A stretch of 56,293 nt of DNA from Bacillota bacterium (GTDB lineage: Bacteria; Bacillota; Clostridia; Acetivibrionales; DUMC01). Shown here piece after piece: positions 17,158-26,186 of the stretch (positions within the stretch are counted from its first letter, which is position 1; each line of letters begins with the position of its first letter). A model generated the notes under the pieces. The model searched no databases and was not told the origin of the DNA. It saw nothing but the letters and a program-made list of their open reading frames with translations. The stretch spans positions 1 through 56,293 of the forward strand of contig JABUEW010000009.1 of NCBI GenBank assembly GCA_013314855.1, read 5' to 3'. Made by a program: the position numbers and the translations under genes.

Positions 17158-18563
17158 TGAATTCAATGCTCCTGGCATATTTGGAGGAGACGGAAGACAT
17201 GTTTCAGAAGGCTGAAGAATGTCTTATAAGGCTTGAGAAAGGTTATTCAACTGAAGATGTCAATGAACTTTTCAGAATTGCACATACCATTAAGAGTTCC
17301 TCCTATATGGTAGGATATGAGGATATAGGTAATTTGATGCATAAAGTGGAGGATATGCTGGATTGTGTCAGAACAGGAAAAATTAAGTTTGACCCGAACT
17401 TAGTTTCTCTTTGCTTTGAAGGTTTTGATACTGTTAAAATGATGTTGCAGTGCAAGAAGAATCTTGATGGTGAATCAGACAGAGCAAATCTTGCTAACGC
17501 TGTCTTAAAAGTTAGTAAAATGATAGATTCTTCCTTAAAATTATCTACAAAAAAGGAAGAAAAAATTCTTGCAAAGCAAAAGGAAGGTGGAATTGTTACT
17601 TCACTTCTAAACAAAAAACGGTTTGGCAAGAATATGTTCTACATATATTTTATTATAGAAAAAGATGCTCCTATGGTTTCTCCTGTTTTTATGATGATTC
17701 TCAAAAGCGTTGAAAGTGTCGGGTCTCTTGTTTACACAAGCATCTCTGATGAATATCTGTCCGGCTCTTATTTATGCGAGGATATCAGAATATGTGATGT
17801 TATTCTAAGCACAGACCTTGATGAAGCTGAACTTTACGCCTATTTTAACCTGTCCTACGTTGAAAAAATAAATGTGGTAAATATATCAAGAAGGAAAATG
17901 GACGAAAATGACATTCCGCTCACTCAGACAAACCAAACCATATTTGAAATATTTTTCGATGGTTATATAAAACTCTATCATTTGCTTTTTAAACAGCCTA
18001 TGGAATTTGGTTCCCGTGAGGGGGAAACGGCACGGCTTCAGCAGTGGTATACATATATAAATAATTTTATCGGTAAGATGGAGCCAAATAAAGCGATCAT
18101 GAGTTTTGCTGAAGAAATCAATGCATTGTATAATCTTATAATATACTTCATAGCAGAACATGTTAAGGAAAGTGAAATGCTTGAATCATTTATACGGGAT
18201 CAGTACACCAAATTGCTGGAAAAAGCTTACAAATATGTACGGGGTAAATTTATATATGGACTGTTCAGACCCAGAAATAAAGAATTTATCTCAAGATTCA
18301 AAGAGTATATTGGACTGGTGAATAAGTCATTCATCAGGAAAATATTCCTTGATATGAGGGAGATTTCAGTTGTAGAAGTACATGAACTAAAAGAATTGAT
18401 CGATGAAAAAAGACAATTAGAACGGCAAGGAATTGAAATAAATATTATTGCAAATGGACCGTATGCAAGGAGAATTATAAATATATTTGATTCAATTAAA
18501 TCAATAGAGGAATTCAAGATGTTCAGTACCGAGTTGGATGCGGTTATAGGTAGAGGTATATAG
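17157..18563 (+). CDS. Hpt / CheA-P2-like protein without kinase domain
   Basis: This protein of about 468 residues begins with an Hpt domain carrying the phosphorylatable His in FRIAHTIKSSSYMVG (residue 43 from GTG 17157). After a Lys-rich linker comes a segment like the CheA P2 response-regulator-binding domain (MFYIYFIIEKDAPMVSP, then a helix LKSVESVGSLVYTS). The last 230 residues are helical and unrecognised. The dimerisation, ATPase and CheW-like parts of CheA are absent. It therefore cannot phosphorylate itself and more likely relays or drains phosphate between CheA and the receivers. A GTG at 17148 is possible, but 17157 is better placed after GGCGGTGG. Confidence 0.75.
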   Translation: MNSMLLAYLEETEDMFQKAEECLIRLEKGYSTEDVNELFRIAHTIKSSSYMVGYEDIGNLMHKVEDMLDCVRTGKIKFDPNLVSLCFEGFDTVKMMLQCKKNLDGESDRANLANAVLKVSKMIDSSLKLSTKKEEKILAKQKEGGIVTSLLNKKRFGKNMFYIYFIIEKDAPMVSPVFMMILKSVESVGSLVYTSISDEYLSGSYLCEDIRICDVILSTDLDEAELYAYFNLSYVEKINVVNISRRKMDENDIPLTQTNQTIFEIFFDGYIKLYHLLFKQPMEFGSREGETARLQQWYTYINNFIGKMEPNKAIMSFAEEINALYNLIIYFIAEHVKESEMLESFIRDQYTKLLEKAYKYVRGKFIYGLFRPRNKEFISRFKEYIGLVNKSFIRKIFLDMREISVVEVHELKELIDEKRQLERQGIEINIIANGPYARRIINIFDSIKSIEEFKMFSTELDAVIGRGI

Positions 18564-18629
18564 GTATTAAGTATACAAATTTGAAGTACAGGAGTAATAT
18601 AATTTCCCAAAACAAGGAGGGGTAGACGG

Positions 18630-19049
18630 ATGAGCGATTACAGTATCATGATTGTTGACGATGAGGAAGGCATACTGGAGAATTTAAAAAAGAGTCTTGT
18701 CCTTGCGGGCTATAAAAAGGTGGAAACTTACTCAAGTCCTATTAAGGCAATGGAGATATTTAAGGAAAAGAAGTACCATATTGTTTTGGCGGATATTGTA
18801 ATGCCCGAAATGGATGGTATTGAATTTCTAAAGGAGGTAAGAGGGTATGATCCTATGACACAGGTAATTATGATGAGTGGTTTTTCTACCATCGACAAGA
18901 TTCTGTCGTGCCTGGAATATGGTGCGAATGACTGTATCTTAAAACCCTTCAAGAACGACAATTGTGTATTGGAAGTTGTAGAGTATTCTGTGAAAAAGCT
19001 TGATAGATGGAAGGAAGCTATTAAAGGTGTCGTAAAGATAGCCTTGTGA
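18630..19049 (+). CDS. Single-domain response regulator (CheY-like), copy 1
   Basis: The 139-residue receiver has DD10-11, phospho-acceptor Asp55 in VLADIVMPEMDG, Ser83 in MMSGFST and Lys105 in LKPF. It has no output domain. The short C-terminal extension is basic (KKLDRWKEAIKGV). It starts after AAGGAGGGG and its stop lies just before the HEAT-repeat gene start, so the two are made together. Compared with the CheY at 21758 it has a tail that could contact the HEAT protein or the Hpt protein (inference). Confidence 0.9.
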   Translation: MSDYSIMIVDDEEGILENLKKSLVLAGYKKVETYSSPIKAMEIFKEKKYHIVLADIVMPEMDGIEFLKEVRGYDPMTQVIMMSGFSTIDKILSCLEYGANDCILKPFKNDNCVLEVVEYSVKKLDRWKEAIKGVVKIAL

Positions 19050-19063
19050 AGAGGATGTGTATC

Positions 19064-20923
19064 ATGAGCAAGAATAAAACAGGGTTCGATCAAAAAGAAC
19101 TGGCAGCCCTTATTGAAAGGCTGGTAAGAGAAAAAGAAAGGCATCAACAGGAAAAGATTGCACGAAAAATCGGAGAGATGAAACATGAGCAGACTGCAGA
19201 ATGTGTTGCTGAACTGCTTTATTCAGATGATGCTTACGTACGCAATATAGCCATTGAGATACTGATATATCTTGGGGAAAAGGCACTGCCTGTTCTGGAA
19301 AGGAAACTGTATGACAAGAATAGAAATATAAGGAAATTTTCACTGGATGCATTAAGGAATATAAGAACAATTCAAAGCTGTGAAATGGCATTAAAGGCTC
19401 TTGATGACCCTGATGAAAATGTAGTGGAGGCGGCTATCGAGGTTATTATGGAACAGCAATATGCCGATGCATCAGGAAGGCTTGTAGAGATGTTGAAGAG
19501 GACAGACAGCGTATGGGTTCTTGATGCATTGATCAGGGCATTTGGCAGACTTGGGGCAAAAGGTATCGCAGATGAAATTGAAGAAAAGATATTAAGTCTC
19601 AATGCAACTACTATTGAAAAAAACATTCTGATAAATACATTGGTTAAAAGCCTTGGAACTATTGGTTCATCTCAGGATATAGAAAAGATTTTGAATACTT
19701 ATTCAGTACAATACATGGTGAATGATTCGAATCTGATTTTTGGATTAAGTGGTCTTATAGTAAACAATAATGTAAGCATACTTCCAAATGAAGTTATTTT
19801 AAAAATTGAAAATATTTTCAAGAAGTACCGGGATTACAGCGATGCGGAACTAACACTACTTTTAATAGCTGCTTCAGTTAAACTTAAGCTTGTATTTTTC
19901 CTGGACGATGTTAAAGAAATAGTTTCCTTGCATAAAAGAGAGGAATTTTTTATTGAAAATCTTCTTGACCTTATTTGCAATTTAAATAATATTCCCCATG
20001 ATTTTGTAAGTAAAATGCTATATAGTGAGGAACGTGAATTAATACTAATTGGGCTTAATCTGATATATAAAAAGCATATATGCGGATTTAATAGCATAGT
20101 TGAAGAACTGTGCTATTCTGAAGACAATGAGATATCGAAATTGGCAATAAATATTATTTCAGACCTGGATTGCTACAAGAATATCTGCTTACTTGAGAAC
20201 TTTACGGATTTTAACGAAGAAGCGGCAAAAATTGCTGTTGAAGGCGTAAACGTACTAGATGCTAATACGATTGATTTTCTTTTTTCAAAACTTGAACACA
20301 AAAGTCAGAAAGTCAGGAAGGCTGCATCTGCGAAGCTTATTTCTCTTGCAAGTGAAATATGTATAGAAAGGCTTGAGGGAATTGTAAAGCGTAACCATGG
20401 TGAAGAAGGGCTTGAAGCACTGGAGGTTATGTTTAGGTTTGACAGAAATCTCGCATGGAAATATATAGCTGCCAGAATGGATAGCTGGGACGATAAGGTT
20501 AGAGCAGGACTGGTTGATATTATTGAAGATTCGGATGACAGCACTTTCTACAATTTTATGGAAACAATGGTGAATGATCCCTCTTATATGGTGAGAAAAA
20601 AGGCAATAAAGGCTTTATGTAAGAGGATAGAAGATAGAAGTTTGCAATTGCTTGAAAAATTATTGCAGTACGAATCTAACGTCGCAAACAGGAAAGATAT
20701 TATCTCAAATCTATACAAATTTAACAATGACAAAGCGTTAAAAATAGCAATGGATGCGGCAGGAAGCAGCAACCCATTAATTCGGATTGCGGCAGTAAAG
20801 TCACTGGAATTGTTTAATGATGAACGGGCAAATAGTGTACTTAGAGAAATGTTGAAGGACCAGGTCGAGGAAGTGAGAAAATTGGCAGAAAGAGCATTAC
20901 ACAGGGGAGAGATGATTGAGTGA
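19064..20923 (+). CDS. HEAT/PBS-lyase-type repeat protein inside the chemosensory operon
   Basis: The roughly 619 residues are almost wholly alpha-helical repeats of 30-35 residues, such as DDAYVRNIAIEILIYLGEKA, LYDKNRNIRKFSLDALRNIR, DPSYMVRKKAIKALCKRI and SSNPLIRIAAVKSLELFNDE. The VRxxAxxAL signature marks HEAT-like repeats, which form a curved protein-binding solenoid. N- and C-terminal repeat blocks flank a more diverged middle (about 200-380). ATG 19064 follows AGAGGATG; a GTG at 19046 would overlap the previous stop. It ends in a GTGA overlap with cheR. A scaffold or adaptor role within the array is likely; its partner is unknown. Confidence 0.8.
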   Translation: MSKNKTGFDQKELAALIERLVREKERHQQEKIARKIGEMKHEQTAECVAELLYSDDAYVRNIAIEILIYLGEKALPVLERKLYDKNRNIRKFSLDALRNIRTIQSCEMALKALDDPDENVVEAAIEVIMEQQYADASGRLVEMLKRTDSVWVLDALIRAFGRLGAKGIADEIEEKILSLNATTIEKNILINTLVKSLGTIGSSQDIEKILNTYSVQYMVNDSNLIFGLSGLIVNNNVSILPNEVILKIENIFKKYRDYSDAELTLLLIAASVKLKLVFFLDDVKEIVSLHKREEFFIENLLDLICNLNNIPHDFVSKMLYSEERELILIGLNLIYKKHICGFNSIVEELCYSEDNEISKLAINIISDLDCYKNICLLENFTDFNEEAAKIAVEGVNVLDANTIDFLFSKLEHKSQKVRKAASAKLISLASEICIERLEGIVKRNHGEEGLEALEVMFRFDRNLAWKYIAARMDSWDDKVRAGLVDIIEDSDDSTFYNFMETMVNDPSYMVRKKAIKALCKRIEDRSLQLLEKLLQYESNVANRKDIISNLYKFNNDKALKIAMDAAGSSNPLIRIAAVKSLELFNDERANSVLREMLKDQVEEVRKLAERALHRGEMIE

Positions 20924-21744
20924 TTTTAGACGATCAATTGTTTGACAAATTTGTAAAGTTGATTTATAAGAAAACAGGAATATATTATGATTGCAATAAA
21001 AAGTATTATGTTCAAAAAAGGCTTGAAAAACGTGCTGAAGCCTTGGAGATGGAAACATTGGACGACTATTACCAGATGCTTAAATTTACTGATGACCCAT
21101 TAGAGTTTGAAAAACTGATTAATGAACTTACGGTAAATGAAACATATTTTTTTCGTGATTTTCCGCAGCTTAGGAACTTTGCTGAAGACGTCCTGCCTTT
21201 GGTTGTAAGAGAAAAAAGGAATAGTAGAAGGCTCAAGGTGTGGAGTGCAGCGTGTTCCACTGGAGAAGAACCCTATACTTTATCCATTATTCTTCAAGAA
21301 ATGTTTGACAATCCTGATGAGTGGGAATTGCAGATTCTTGCTTCCGACATAAATACAGAAGTACTGCATTTTGCCAAGATCGGATTGTATGAGAACAGGG
21401 CAATCAAGGATGTGCCGCCTGAATATTTGGAAAAATATTTTACAAAGCGTCATGACAAGTACCTTGTTAATCTTAATGTTCGAAGGCTTGTTACATTCAA
21501 GCGGATAAATCTGGTGGACGAATATGAAATGAGCGGTGTAAGAGGGTGTGATTTTATATTCTGCAGAAATTGTCTTATATATTTTGATGATGAATCAAGA
21601 AGAAGTGTTTTATCAAGTTTTTATGAGAGCTTGAATCCTGGAGGTTTTATATTTCTCGGGTACTCGGAGTCAGTAGGAAGGATATCGTCAGCTTTTAAAG
21701 TTCAAAGAATAGGGGATTCAATAGTTTATTCAAAACCAAAATGA
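20920..21744 (+). CDS. cheR: Chemotaxis protein methyltransferase CheR
   Basis: The 274-residue enzyme methylates receptor glutamates using S-adenosylmethionine. It has the N-terminal helical CheR domain, NETYFFRD (73-80), the SAM-binding block WSAACSTGEEPYTLSI (108-123) and FIFCRNCLIYFDD. It starts at GTG 20920, overlapping the HEAT-repeat stop. There are no C-terminal TPR repeats or pentapeptide-binding extension. The substrate is presumably the soluble tandem MCP. Confidence 0.94.
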   Translation: MILDDQLFDKFVKLIYKKTGIYYDCNKKYYVQKRLEKRAEALEMETLDDYYQMLKFTDDPLEFEKLINELTVNETYFFRDFPQLRNFAEDVLPLVVREKRNSRRLKVWSAACSTGEEPYTLSIILQEMFDNPDEWELQILASDINTEVLHFAKIGLYENRAIKDVPPEYLEKYFTKRHDKYLVNLNVRRLVTFKRINLVDEYEMSGVRGCDFIFCRNCLIYFDDESRRSVLSSFYESLNPGGFIFLGYSESVGRISSAFKVQRIGDSIVYSKPK

Positions 21745-21757
21745 GGGGAGAGGTAAT

Positions 21758-22126
21758 ATGAGGCAGGATACTAAAAAAAGAATTCTGATTGTTGACGATT
21801 CTGAAATGGTCAGGAATTTCCATAGCTATATTATTAGAATGTTTGGTTATCAGACCGGAACTGCCGAAAATGGAGCTGTTGCTTTGGAAAAGTTGCTTAC
21901 TGAAGAGTACCAGTTACTTGTAACGGATATAAATATGCCGAAAATGGACGGTTATGAATTGATAAAAAACGTACGAGAAAATGGTATTTCTATTCCTGTT
22001 ATTGTAGTTTCTACCGAAGAAGAATACAAGTTAAGATTCAGCGGAGAAGAGCTTGGACCCAATTTGCACATTGTAAAGCCGACAGACCCTGAAAAGTTGA
22101 TAATGGCAATTAAAATGCTTCTTTAG
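21758..22126 (+). CDS. cheY: Single-domain response regulator CheY, copy 2
   Basis: The 122-residue receiver has DD13-14, phospho-acceptor Asp57 in VTDINMPKMDG, the Ser/Thr switch VVSTEEE (85-86) and Lys107 in IVKPTD. GAGGGGAGAGG lies before ATG 21758 and cheA follows 18 bases after its stop. Gene order makes it the direct partner of CheA. No motor or pilus target is encoded in this window, so its output is unknown. Confidence 0.93.
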   Translation: MRQDTKKRILIVDDSEMVRNFHSYIIRMFGYQTGTAENGAVALEKLLTEEYQLLVTDINMPKMDGYELIKNVRENGISIPVIVVSTEEEYKLRFSGEELGPNLHIVKPTDPEKLIMAIKMLL

Positions 22127-22144
22127 TGCTAAGGAGTGTGGATT

Positions 22145-24382
22145 ATGAGCAACAGTTTTTATCTTGAAGATGTTGATTTGATTAAAATGTTTATTGATGA
22201 GTGGACTGAATGCCTGGAAGGACTTGAAAAGGAAATACTAAAGCTTGAAGTTCATTGGGATGACGGCGAACTGTTAAATGATATTTTAAGAAGGGTTCAC
22301 AATATAAAAGGAGGGTCTTCCTTTGTGGGACTATCCTGTATAACAAAGCTCAGCCATGAGATAGAATTTACGCTGAATGCAATACGAAAGGGAAATACAT
22401 CTGTTAATTTGGAACTTATAGATAGTTTGCTGCAGGCTGTAGACCTTTTAAACGGTTACATCGTCCAGCTTTACGAGAAATTGAAAGAATATGATTTGTC
22501 CGGTGAAAAGGGAGCAATTCATATAGAGTTTGTAAATAGTGAGAAAGAAAAGTCGGTTCTGGAAGGCTTAAAGCAGGCACTGGAAAAGAGTGAAAAAAAT
22601 GAGAAGGAAGACGATGGGAAACCCGGGGGGAAAGAGGAGCAAGAAGAAGTCGGACTGGAGATACTGCAGACGGAGGAGTTTAAAAGCAGGCTGGCAGAGG
22701 GAATGAAGGAGCAGTTTCTCCTTGAAGGCACTGAACATGTTGAGCGGATTGAGAACCAATTGTTAATACAGCTGGATATTAATGGAGATGACAGGGATGT
22801 TATTCATGAAATGTTCAGGGCTATTCACAGCATTAAAGGCGGGATAGGAATTTACCTGGCAACGATAACTCATCAAAGTCCATATTATTCGGCATTAAAA
22901 CAATTTTCCGAAGTGGTGCATACTTTTGAAAGCTTGCTAGCGCTGATAAGGGACAAGGAACTTACATTTGAAAAAAAACTCATCGATTTGAGTTATGAAG
23001 TGATAGATTATTTAAAGACTTCCATGAGTGCTGTTGCTTCTGAGGAATGCCATAACATTCCTGCAAGCGGTATTCTTGATAGAATTGACAGATATATATC
23101 GTACCTTCAATCCGTACCGGACAACAATACAAAGACTCCTGCAAAACCGCTCAGAGATGACCAAGGAGAGATTACTGATCTACAGCGAAAAGGCAATATA
23201 ATACAGAGCATCCGCGTAAGTCAGGAAAAACTGGATAAAATGATGGACATGATATCAGAGTTAATAATTGCTAAAAATGCATTTATGCACATTTCATCAA
23301 GGTTAAATCTTGAATATGACCTTCCTGAAATGTCAAAAGAAGTAAAAGAGGTAGGGCTTTATATAAATAGAATCTCTGATGAACTTCAAAATACCATTAT
23401 GTCTATAAGGATGGTAGAAATTAAAACAATATTTCAAAGAATGCCAAGAGTTGTAAGGGATATATCCCAGAGCACGGGAAAGAAGATGAAATTGATTATG
23501 GAGGGTGAGGATACAGAGATTGACAAGACAATAATTGAACAGATCAGTGACCCTTTAGTCCATTTAATACGCAATGCTGCAGACCATGGTATTGAGATTC
23601 CGCAAGAGCGATTGGCGAAAGGGAAACCTGAGACGGGAAGAATTGTGCTGAGAGCTTACAATAAGAACAAGTATGTGTATATTGAAATAGAAGATGATGG
23701 TAAAGGAATCGATGCGGAGAAGTTGAAGGAAAGAGCGGTTGAAAAAGGCTTCATCACTGAAACAGAAGCCGAAAAGATGAACCGAAGCCAGTTGATAAAT
23801 CTTATATTCCTTCCCGGCTTCAGTACAGCAAAACAGGTTACTGAGGTGTCAGGGCGGGGAGTAGGGATGGATATTGTAAAAAGCAATATAGAAAAGATCA
23901 ATGGAAATATTGCTATTGAAAGTGAAGTAGATAAGGGAACAAAAATGATAATTCAACTGCCTCTCACTCTTGCAGTTTCACGCGGTTTGATTGTTGAGGT
24001 ATCCGGTGAAACATATATTTTCCCCTTGGAGTATATTGTTGAAACTGTAAAAATTAACCAAAAAAATATCCACACATTTAACGGAAAGTGCTTTGTACAT
24101 CTCAGAAAAGATATTATTGGGGTTGAATGGCTTTGCAAGATTTTCCTAACAGGAGACAGAGATATGGAAAAGGAAGAATTGAATGCGGTTATTATATCAA
24201 ACGGCGTAGAAAAATACGCAATTATTGTAGACAAATTTAAAAGCGAACAGGAATTCGTTGTAAAAACATTAGACGGGCAACTTGCGGCTATTCCGGGTAT
24301 ATCCGGCTCAACTCTGCTGGGTAATGGACAGGTTGTTCTGATTGTGAATCCGGTAGATATTATACAGCTTGCACAGAAATAA
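22145..24382 (+). CDS. cheA: Chemotaxis histidine kinase CheA with two Hpt domains
   Basis: The roughly 745-residue protein has these parts (numbered from the in-frame GTG 22136): Hpt 1 with His55 in RRVHNIKGGSSFVG; a charged linker 130-180; Hpt 2 with His231 in RAIHSIKGGIGIY; dimerisation helices about 355-430; HATPase with N box HLIRNAADHGIEIP, G1 DDGKGID and G2 GRGVGMDIV; and a CheW-like P5 domain to the C-terminus. No clear P2 domain is present, unlike the Hpt protein at 17157, which has a P2-like part. ATG 22145 follows AAGGAG and is the likely start. Confidence 0.94.
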   Translation: MSNSFYLEDVDLIKMFIDEWTECLEGLEKEILKLEVHWDDGELLNDILRRVHNIKGGSSFVGLSCITKLSHEIEFTLNAIRKGNTSVNLELIDSLLQAVDLLNGYIVQLYEKLKEYDLSGEKGAIHIEFVNSEKEKSVLEGLKQALEKSEKNEKEDDGKPGGKEEQEEVGLEILQTEEFKSRLAEGMKEQFLLEGTEHVERIENQLLIQLDINGDDRDVIHEMFRAIHSIKGGIGIYLATITHQSPYYSALKQFSEVVHTFESLLALIRDKELTFEKKLIDLSYEVIDYLKTSMSAVASEECHNIPASGILDRIDRYISYLQSVPDNNTKTPAKPLRDDQGEITDLQRKGNIIQSIRVSQEKLDKMMDMISELIIAKNAFMHISSRLNLEYDLPEMSKEVKEVGLYINRISDELQNTIMSIRMVEIKTIFQRMPRVVRDISQSTGKKMKLIMEGEDTEIDKTIIEQISDPLVHLIRNAADHGIEIPQERLAKGKPETGRIVLRAYNKNKYVYIEIEDDGKGIDAEKLKERAVEKGFITETEAEKMNRSQLINLIFLPGFSTAKQVTEVSGRGVGMDIVKSNIEKINGNIAIESEVDKGTKMIIQLPLTLAVSRGLIVEVSGETYIFPLEYIVETVKINQKNIHTFNGKCFVHLRKDIIGVEWLCKIFLTGDRDMEKEELNAVIISNGVEKYAIIVDKFKSEQEFVVKTLDGQLAAIPGISGSTLLGNGQVVLIVNPVDIIQLAQK

Positions 24383-24416
24383 TTAATTATAAATTTAAAA
24401 ATAAAAGGATAATAAA

Positions 24417-24917
24417 ATGACTAGGAGGGTAATAGAGATAATAACTATGAGGGTAATAGAGAGGGATTATATTGAGTTTTTTAAAGATTCTATAAGGAAA
24501 TCTTTTGAGGATATGTTTGAAGAGGAAATAATATTGGAAAGCGAGACTTCAGCCCCAAGATGGATATCATCGAAGGGGGCCGCCGTTATTATCGGGATAT
24601 CAGGCGTAAAAAAAGGAAGGGTTCTTCTTGACATGTGCCTTGACACTGCATTGGAGCTTGCCCAAAAACTTGATTCCGATTTTAACGATGAGGATCTTGC
24701 TCTTTTCACCATTGCCGAATTTTGCAATATTGCTTCAGGAGGGGCTATAACCATGATAAACGACAAATTTAGTGGAAGAGGTTTAAGACTGGCGTCTCCG
24801 AGTATTTTTGCCGGAACGAATGCTAGGCTTTTCTCTCCAAAACTGGATTCTGTATTATTGTCTTATTATACACGGTTCGGGAATATTGATTTTTATATCG
24901 GCTTTGGAGGAGAATGA
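24417..24917 (+). CDS. CheX-like CheY-P phosphatase, copy 1
   Basis: The 166-residue protein has the CheX fold and the phosphatase-type ExxN motif (Glu101-Asn104 in IAEFCNIASGGAITM). The family removes phosphate from CheY. The 5' end contains a short direct repeat (GAGGGTAATAGAGA occurs twice), so a later ATG at 24447 (MRVIERDY) is also possible. Its stop overlaps the start of a second CheX-like gene by four bases. The motif context AEFCN differs from the GELTN of copy 2, so one copy may be less active. Confidence 0.82.
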   Translation: MTRRVIEIITMRVIERDYIEFFKDSIRKSFEDMFEEEIILESETSAPRWISSKGAAVIIGISGVKKGRVLLDMCLDTALELAQKLDSDFNDEDLALFTIAEFCNIASGGAITMINDKFSGRGLRLASPSIFAGTNARLFSPKLDSVLLSYYTRFGNIDFYIGFGGE

Positions 24918-25381
24918 AGGTGGACAAAAAATATATATGTCCTTTTGTAAATTCTATTTCGAAAGTATTTGCCAGTTTTGGGCTTGGAAAAATTGTAAGT
25001 GGAAGTGTTTACAAGAAAGATTCATTTATCTGTAAGTACAACCTTACAGTTATTATTGGTATATCCGGAAAAATGAAGGGAAATATTGCATTAAGTATGC
25101 CGTATGATACAGCCAAAAGAATTGCTTCAGTCATGATGATGGGGATGGAAATAACAGAGATAGATGAAATGTTGGTAAGTGCATTGGGAGAACTTACAAA
25201 CATAATTTGCGGACAGGCTGCCACTGAGTTTTCATTGCAAAATTTGGTTAAAGAAGTTACTCCGCCTACAATAGTTTATGGGGACATGATGAAGGCTGTT
25301 ATCAGCCAGGTTGAGACAACAGTAGTTGAGCTGAGTACTCAAATGGGAAATATTGAGCTAAATCTGGGTCTTAAAATATGA
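24914..25381 (+). CDS. CheX-like CheY-P phosphatase, copy 2
   Basis: The 155 residues carry the canonical CheX motif LGELTNIICGQA with Glu93 and Asn96, preceded by VIIGISGKMKGNIALSMP. It starts at ATG 24914 inside the end of copy 1. The two adjacent copies are diverged paralogues and could act as a heterodimer, since CheX works as a dimer in known cases. Two phosphatases match the two single-domain receivers of this operon. Confidence 0.88.
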   Translation: MKVDKKYICPFVNSISKVFASFGLGKIVSGSVYKKDSFICKYNLTVIIGISGKMKGNIALSMPYDTAKRIASVMMMGMEITEIDEMLVSALGELTNIICGQAATEFSLQNLVKEVTPPTIVYGDMMKAVISQVETTVVELSTQMGNIELNLGLKI

Positions 25382-25409
25382 CTTTTATTCTACCAGGGGG
25401 TTCATTCAT

Positions 25410-26186
25410 ATGACTAGCAAACTTAAGAAATATGCTGTATTTAACAATAAGGGAGGTGTCGGCAAGAGTACGATTGCAGTGCATGTTGCTCATGGACTAG
25501 CACTTAAAGGTAAGAAAGTATTATTGATAGATTTGGACGGACAAAATGATGCCGGTCTTTTTCTTGGATTTACGTCGGAAGATTATAAAAAGACTTTTTA
25601 TGATTTTTTTGATAGGTTTGGGAATACCAAGGTTTCAGAATGTATCATCCATGCAAGAGAAAACCTGGATTTGCTGCCTTCAAAAAATTTAGATAGAATT
25701 AATGCTGAGCTATACAGAGAGTCCAGAATAGATGTAGTTTTAAAGGAAAAATTAAAAGATTTGGAATATATGGGCTACAATTACGTGATCATCGACTGTG
25801 GACCTCAGCGAAGCAAAATCAATGATGCAGTTTTGTGCTTTGTGGACGGAATTATTGTACCTGTGCAGCTAGAAGCAGCTTCTGTAAGAGCTATTGGGAA
25901 TATTTACGAGTATCTTTCGGATTTGAAACTGGATTCAGACATGGTTTCTCTGATAGTGCCCAACATGTACGATCAAAGGACTATTGATGGAAAAGAAAAC
26001 TTGGGGTTTATTAAAGAGTTTTTTGCAGGTACTGATTTGCTGACTCACCCCGTCCACAGGAGGATTAAGATTACGGAAGCAGGCAAGCTGGGAAAAACTG
26101 TATATGAATTTGATGAAGAGTCTTCAAAGCAATTTAATCATATTGTTGAAAGGCTGGTGAACATTGATGCCAGGGCGGAACAGTAA
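25410..26186 (+). CDS. ParA/MinD-family ATPase in the chemosensory operon
   Basis: The 258-residue protein has the deviant Walker A KGGVGKST (Lys14, Lys19), IDLDGQND where ParA proteins usually have DPQ, and the Walker B-like VIIDCGPQ. ParA proteins dimerise with ATP, bind DNA or membrane and place cargo. In Rhodobacter sphaeroides the ParA-like PpfA segregates a cytoplasmic chemosensory cluster, and ParC does so for polar arrays in Vibrio. No parB or parS was seen. The end overlaps the triple-CheW 2 gene by 20 bases, so positioning of this array is the natural inference. Confidence 0.9.
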   Translation: MTSKLKKYAVFNNKGGVGKSTIAVHVAHGLALKGKKVLLIDLDGQNDAGLFLGFTSEDYKKTFYDFFDRFGNTKVSECIIHARENLDLLPSKNLDRINAELYRESRIDVVLKEKLKDLEYMGYNYVIIDCGPQRSKINDAVLCFVDGIIVPVQLEAASVRAIGNIYEYLSDLKLDSDMVSLIVPNMYDQRTIDGKENLGFIKEFFAGTDLLTHPVHRRIKITEAGKLGKTVYEFDEESSKQFNHIVERLVNIDARAEQ

